From contig JAQGHK010000349.1 in assembly GCA_028288875.1 (NCBI GenBank), forward strand, positions 1 through 7,931: a stretch of 7,931 nucleotides of DNA. The letters are read 5' to 3'. Numbering within the stretch: the first letter of the stretch is position 1; each line of letters opens with the position of its first letter. Positions 6,150 to 7,931 of the stretch are shown here, piece after piece. The position numbers and the translations under genes were made by a program. A model generated the notes under the pieces. The model had not been told where the DNA came from. It did not search any database and saw nothing but the letters and a program-made list of their open reading frames with translations. The stretch is from Phycisphaerales bacterium (GTDB lineage: Bacteria; Planctomycetota; Phycisphaerae; Tepidisphaerales; Tepidisphaeraceae).

Positions 6150-7190
6150 ATGTCACGTATTCCAGCGAATCGCGCGGCGTTGAAGCTGTCCGTTGTCGGG
6201 GCGATGAGCCTCACCTGGGCGATGACGTCCGTCGCGTCGGCGGGAGGAATTTTCAACTTCTCCGGCGCCACGCTCAATGGCGGATCACGCTGGGACGCCG
6301 CGCCGCGTAACGTGACCATCTCCGGAGGCAGCTACGAGCGCAGCCTCAGCGGCGGCCTGCGGTTCGCCATGCAGGGCACCAGCTACCAGGCTTACCGCGA
6401 CCTGTTCACGTGGAACAGCGTCCCCTCCGTGCCGGACTTCACTACTGCCGTCAATCAGGCGTTCAATGCCTGGGCCGCGACGGACCCGGTCAGTGGCCTC
6501 GGCTCGTCACTCACCTTCGTCAACGATGCGGCAACGCCCGTCGTCGGCAGCAACACGGGCGCGGGCGGGCTGGACGCACGCGGTGCGGAAATCGACCTCT
6601 TCGGTTCCACCGATGCCGGCTTCTGGAACGTCGGCAATAGCAGCACGCAAGGCGAAACCCGCTTCACCTCCAGCGGCAGCACCCTGACGCTCACCAGCGG
6701 CACTACCGGCTACACCAGTTTCGGCATCAACGGGTCTGACATCATCCTGAACAGCAACCCGCAAGCCGTCTACTCGCTGGACCTGTTCCGCCGCCTTCTC
6801 ACCCACGAGATCGGCCATTCGCTCGGGCTGGCGGACGTCGAAGGAAGCATCAACACCGGCCTGTTCATCGACGACAATTACACCGCCGGCAGCGCGGCCT
6901 CGCTGACCAACAACTGGGCCAGCCTGGTCAACCCGCTGAACCCCGGCGCAACCGCAGGCCTGGCGCGATACACCGTGGCGAATGCAGATCTGGCATTGAG
7001 CGGCGTCGATATCCTGATGGAATCGTTCGGTGTGGGCATCGGCCCGACGAACCCGGTGACCAACCTCGTGCCGCTCAGCAATGACGACTTCAACACCCGG
7101 CAGTTCCTCTACCCGCAGGTGCCCGAGCCAACGATGCTGGCCGTCATGGCCGGCGGATTGCTCGGGCTCCGCCGCCGCCAATCGGCCTAA
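6150..7190 (+). CDS. Secreted zinc metalloprotease (metzincin-like) with PEP-CTERM sorting signal
   Basis: A 346-residue predicted exported protease. Residues 1-31 are a signal peptide: Arg and Lys residues up front, a hydrophobic core, and a SVASA cleavage site before GG. The region VNQAFNAWAA...SLTFVND (101-126) matches the matrixin-type pattern of a helix followed by the first sheet strands. The zinc site is HEIGHSLGLAD (219-229): H219, E220 as general base, H223, and D229 where classical matrixins have a third His. M290 in DILMES is a plausible Met-turn. The C-terminus (324-346) is a PEP-CTERM signal: VPEP, a hydrophobic Leu/Ala/Gly helix, and RRR. In other bacteria such tails are processed by exosortase and the protein is delivered to the surface or extracellular matrix. 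No exosortase gene is in the window. The substrate is unknown. It is divergent from eno, and the EAL gene begins 113 bp downstream on the same strand. Confidence 0.88.
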   Translation: MSRIPANRAALKLSVVGAMSLTWAMTSVASAGGIFNFSGATLNGGSRWDAAPRNVTISGGSYERSLSGGLRFAMQGTSYQAYRDLFTWNSVPSVPDFTTAVNQAFNAWAATDPVSGLGSSLTFVNDAATPVVGSNTGAGGLDARGAEIDLFGSTDAGFWNVGNSSTQGETRFTSSGSTLTLTSGTTGYTSFGINGSDIILNSNPQAVYSLDLFRRLLTHEIGHSLGLADVEGSINTGLFIDDNYTAGSAASLTNNWASLVNPLNPGATAGLARYTVANADLALSGVDILMESFGVGIGPTNPVTNLVPLSNDDFNTRQFLYPQVPEPTMLAVMAGGLLGLRRRQSA

Positions 7191-7303
7191 AGGCACAGAC
7201 CTAAGGAAAATCAGAACTGGTCCATTTACGTGGGCAGTCGCCTAAAAGTGCCTCGTCTTTCCGACGAAGTACCAAGGGAATGACCCTACAAGGAGGACCA
7301 GCT
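7191..7303 (+). other. Leader region of the EAL gene with possible RNA structure
   Basis: No terminator with a T-tract follows the protease, so read-through is possible. Three complementary pairs are visible: AGGCAC (7191-7196) with GTGCCT (7248-7253), a hairpin TCGTC-TTTCC-GACGA (7253-7267), and CTGGTCC (7217-7223) with GGACCAG (7295-7301). The last overlaps the ribosome binding site. I do not see the conserved cores of the cyclic-di-GMP riboswitch classes, and no good promoter. Each helix is short enough to be chance. Confidence 0.3.
7291..7296 (+). promoter_or_regulatory. Strong ribosome binding site deciding a GTG start
   Basis: A perfect AGGAGG with a 7-nt spacer to the GTG at 7304. It is the best Shine-Dalgarno site in the window and fixes the start of the EAL-domain gene upstream of internal ATG codons. 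Confidence 0.85.
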
Positions 7304-7931
7304 GTGAATCACGTTTGTACCTGTAAGAACGCAAAACGATCGCTGATGTTGTGGCTGCCCGGCTTGGAAACCGTTTACGCCGATGTATTGGCGTACTGCG
7401 TGACCGACAAAGCCTGGCAGGCGACGGCTGCAGAAAACCGGGTGCAGGTGACCCTTGGCGAGTGCACCGGGTTTCACAGCATCGTGGAAGTCCTGAACTT
7501 TCTGCGCACGCTGCTGGACGAGTCACTCGTTCGCGCGATCAGCGCCGCATGGATTGATCCCATGCTGCCCCAACCGCTCACGAACGACGAACTGCTCGTC
7601 AAGGCCACACCGCTGGTGGCGATGGTGACCGACGACAGCGGCCCGCTGTTGAGTCTGCTCAAGGAGAACCGCCTCACCACGCACTTCCAGCCTATCTTCT
7701 CCGCGAAATCGCTGGAACTCTGGGGCTACGAATGCCTGATGCGTGGCCAAGGCGCCGACGGCAAGATGATCTCGCCGGCCACGCTCATTCAGTGGGCGCA
7801 GCAGGAACAGCTGGTGTTCATGCTCGACCGTGTCTGCCGCGAAACGCACCTGCGCAACGCCGGCGCGGCCGGGATGCCGCGGGATTCGATGCTGCTCATG
7901 AACTTCATGCCGACGGCGATCTATAAGCCGG
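7304..7931 (+). CDS. EAL-domain protein, probable cyclic-di-GMP phosphodiesterase or sensor (partial)
   Basis: The frame runs from the GTG at 7304 off the right edge, giving 209 visible residues. Residues 1-110 are an N-terminal region I cannot assign; it opens with a CTC motif (C5, C7) and has further Cys at 32 and 54. From about 115 an EAL domain begins: LLKENRLTTHFQPIF (118-132), then YECLMRG (142-148) at the EAL signature, an ISPATLIQWAQQEQL helix, a long helix ending near 183, and LLMNFMPTAIY (197-207). The metal-binding Glu of the signature (E143) and the conserved Asn (N200) are present, but the motif reads ECL rather than EAL. EAL domains hydrolyse cyclic-di-GMP to pGpG, or bind it when degenerate. 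The remaining catalytic residues lie outside the window, so activity cannot be judged. No signal peptide or membrane segment is seen, so it is probably cytoplasmic. It follows the PEP-CTERM protease on the same strand. Confidence 0.85.
   Translation, partial: MNHVCTCKNAKRSLMLWLPGLETVYADVLAYCVTDKAWQATAAENRVQVTLGECTGFHSIVEVLNFLRTLLDESLVRAISAAWIDPMLPQPLTNDELLVKATPLVAMVTDDSGPLLSLLKENRLTTHFQPIFSAKSLELWGYECLMRGQGADGKMISPATLIQWAQQEQLVFMLDRVCRETHLRNAGAAGMPRDSMLLMNFMPTAIYKP

Noticed and set aside
6507..7196. A 229-residue minus-strand open frame opposite the metalloprotease
   Set aside because: The plus-strand frame has a signal peptide, zinc motif and PEP-CTERM tail; the antisense frame has none.
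7191..7303. Cyclic-di-GMP riboswitch in front of the EAL gene
   Set aside because: The conserved core sequences and tetraloop-receptor pattern of the known classes are not visible; only short hairpins are present.

Overview
The window looks like chromosomal DNA from a GC-rich bacterium, most likely a planctomycete of the Phycisphaerae type. The reasons are a PEP-CTERM sorting signal on a secreted protein, a DUF4034-like secreted protein, GC-rich dispersed repeats of a kind I associate with planctomycetes and similar large genomes, and a mixture of strong and very weak Shine-Dalgarno sites. This placement is inference; there is no rRNA or marker alignment.

Layout. Positions 1-5914 hold five genes, all on the minus strand. 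Read in transcription order they are enolase (eno, 5914-4625), a TIM-barrel sugar phosphate isomerase/epimerase (4508-3648), a 462-residue protein with a long Pro/Ala/Thr-rich N-terminal half and two hydrophobic segments (3489-2101), the tRNA t6A factor tsaB (2042-1332), and a secreted DUF4034-like protein that runs off the left edge (1305 to before 1). A 95-bp palindromic repeat separates eno from the isomerase. A short 9-bp tandem repeat separates the 462-residue protein from tsaB. From about position 5915 to 6149 there is a divergent control region with candidate promoters on both strands and a 19-bp direct repeat. Rightwards from there are two plus-strand genes: a secreted zinc metalloprotease with a PEP-CTERM tail (6150-7190), and an EAL-domain protein (7304 to beyond 7931) with a strong ribosome binding site and a 113-bp leader.

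How they work together. eno is central glycolysis and tsaB is universal tRNA modification, so the left half is ordinary housekeeping mixed with lineage-specific membrane and secreted proteins. Same-strand order and gaps of 26 and 58 bp make co-transcription of the last three minus-strand genes plausible, but no shared pathway is evident. The right half suggests cell-surface or extracellular work (the metalloprotease) beside cyclic-di-GMP signalling (the EAL protein); a functional link is possible but not shown.

I found no defence island, CRISPR array, transposase, tRNA, rRNA or recognisable riboswitch, and no convincing new multi-gene system. The most interesting items are the membrane protein with a faint FtsB/DivIC-like segment, the Asp-type third zinc ligand in the PEP-CTERM protease, and the dispersed-repeat-like elements between genes.
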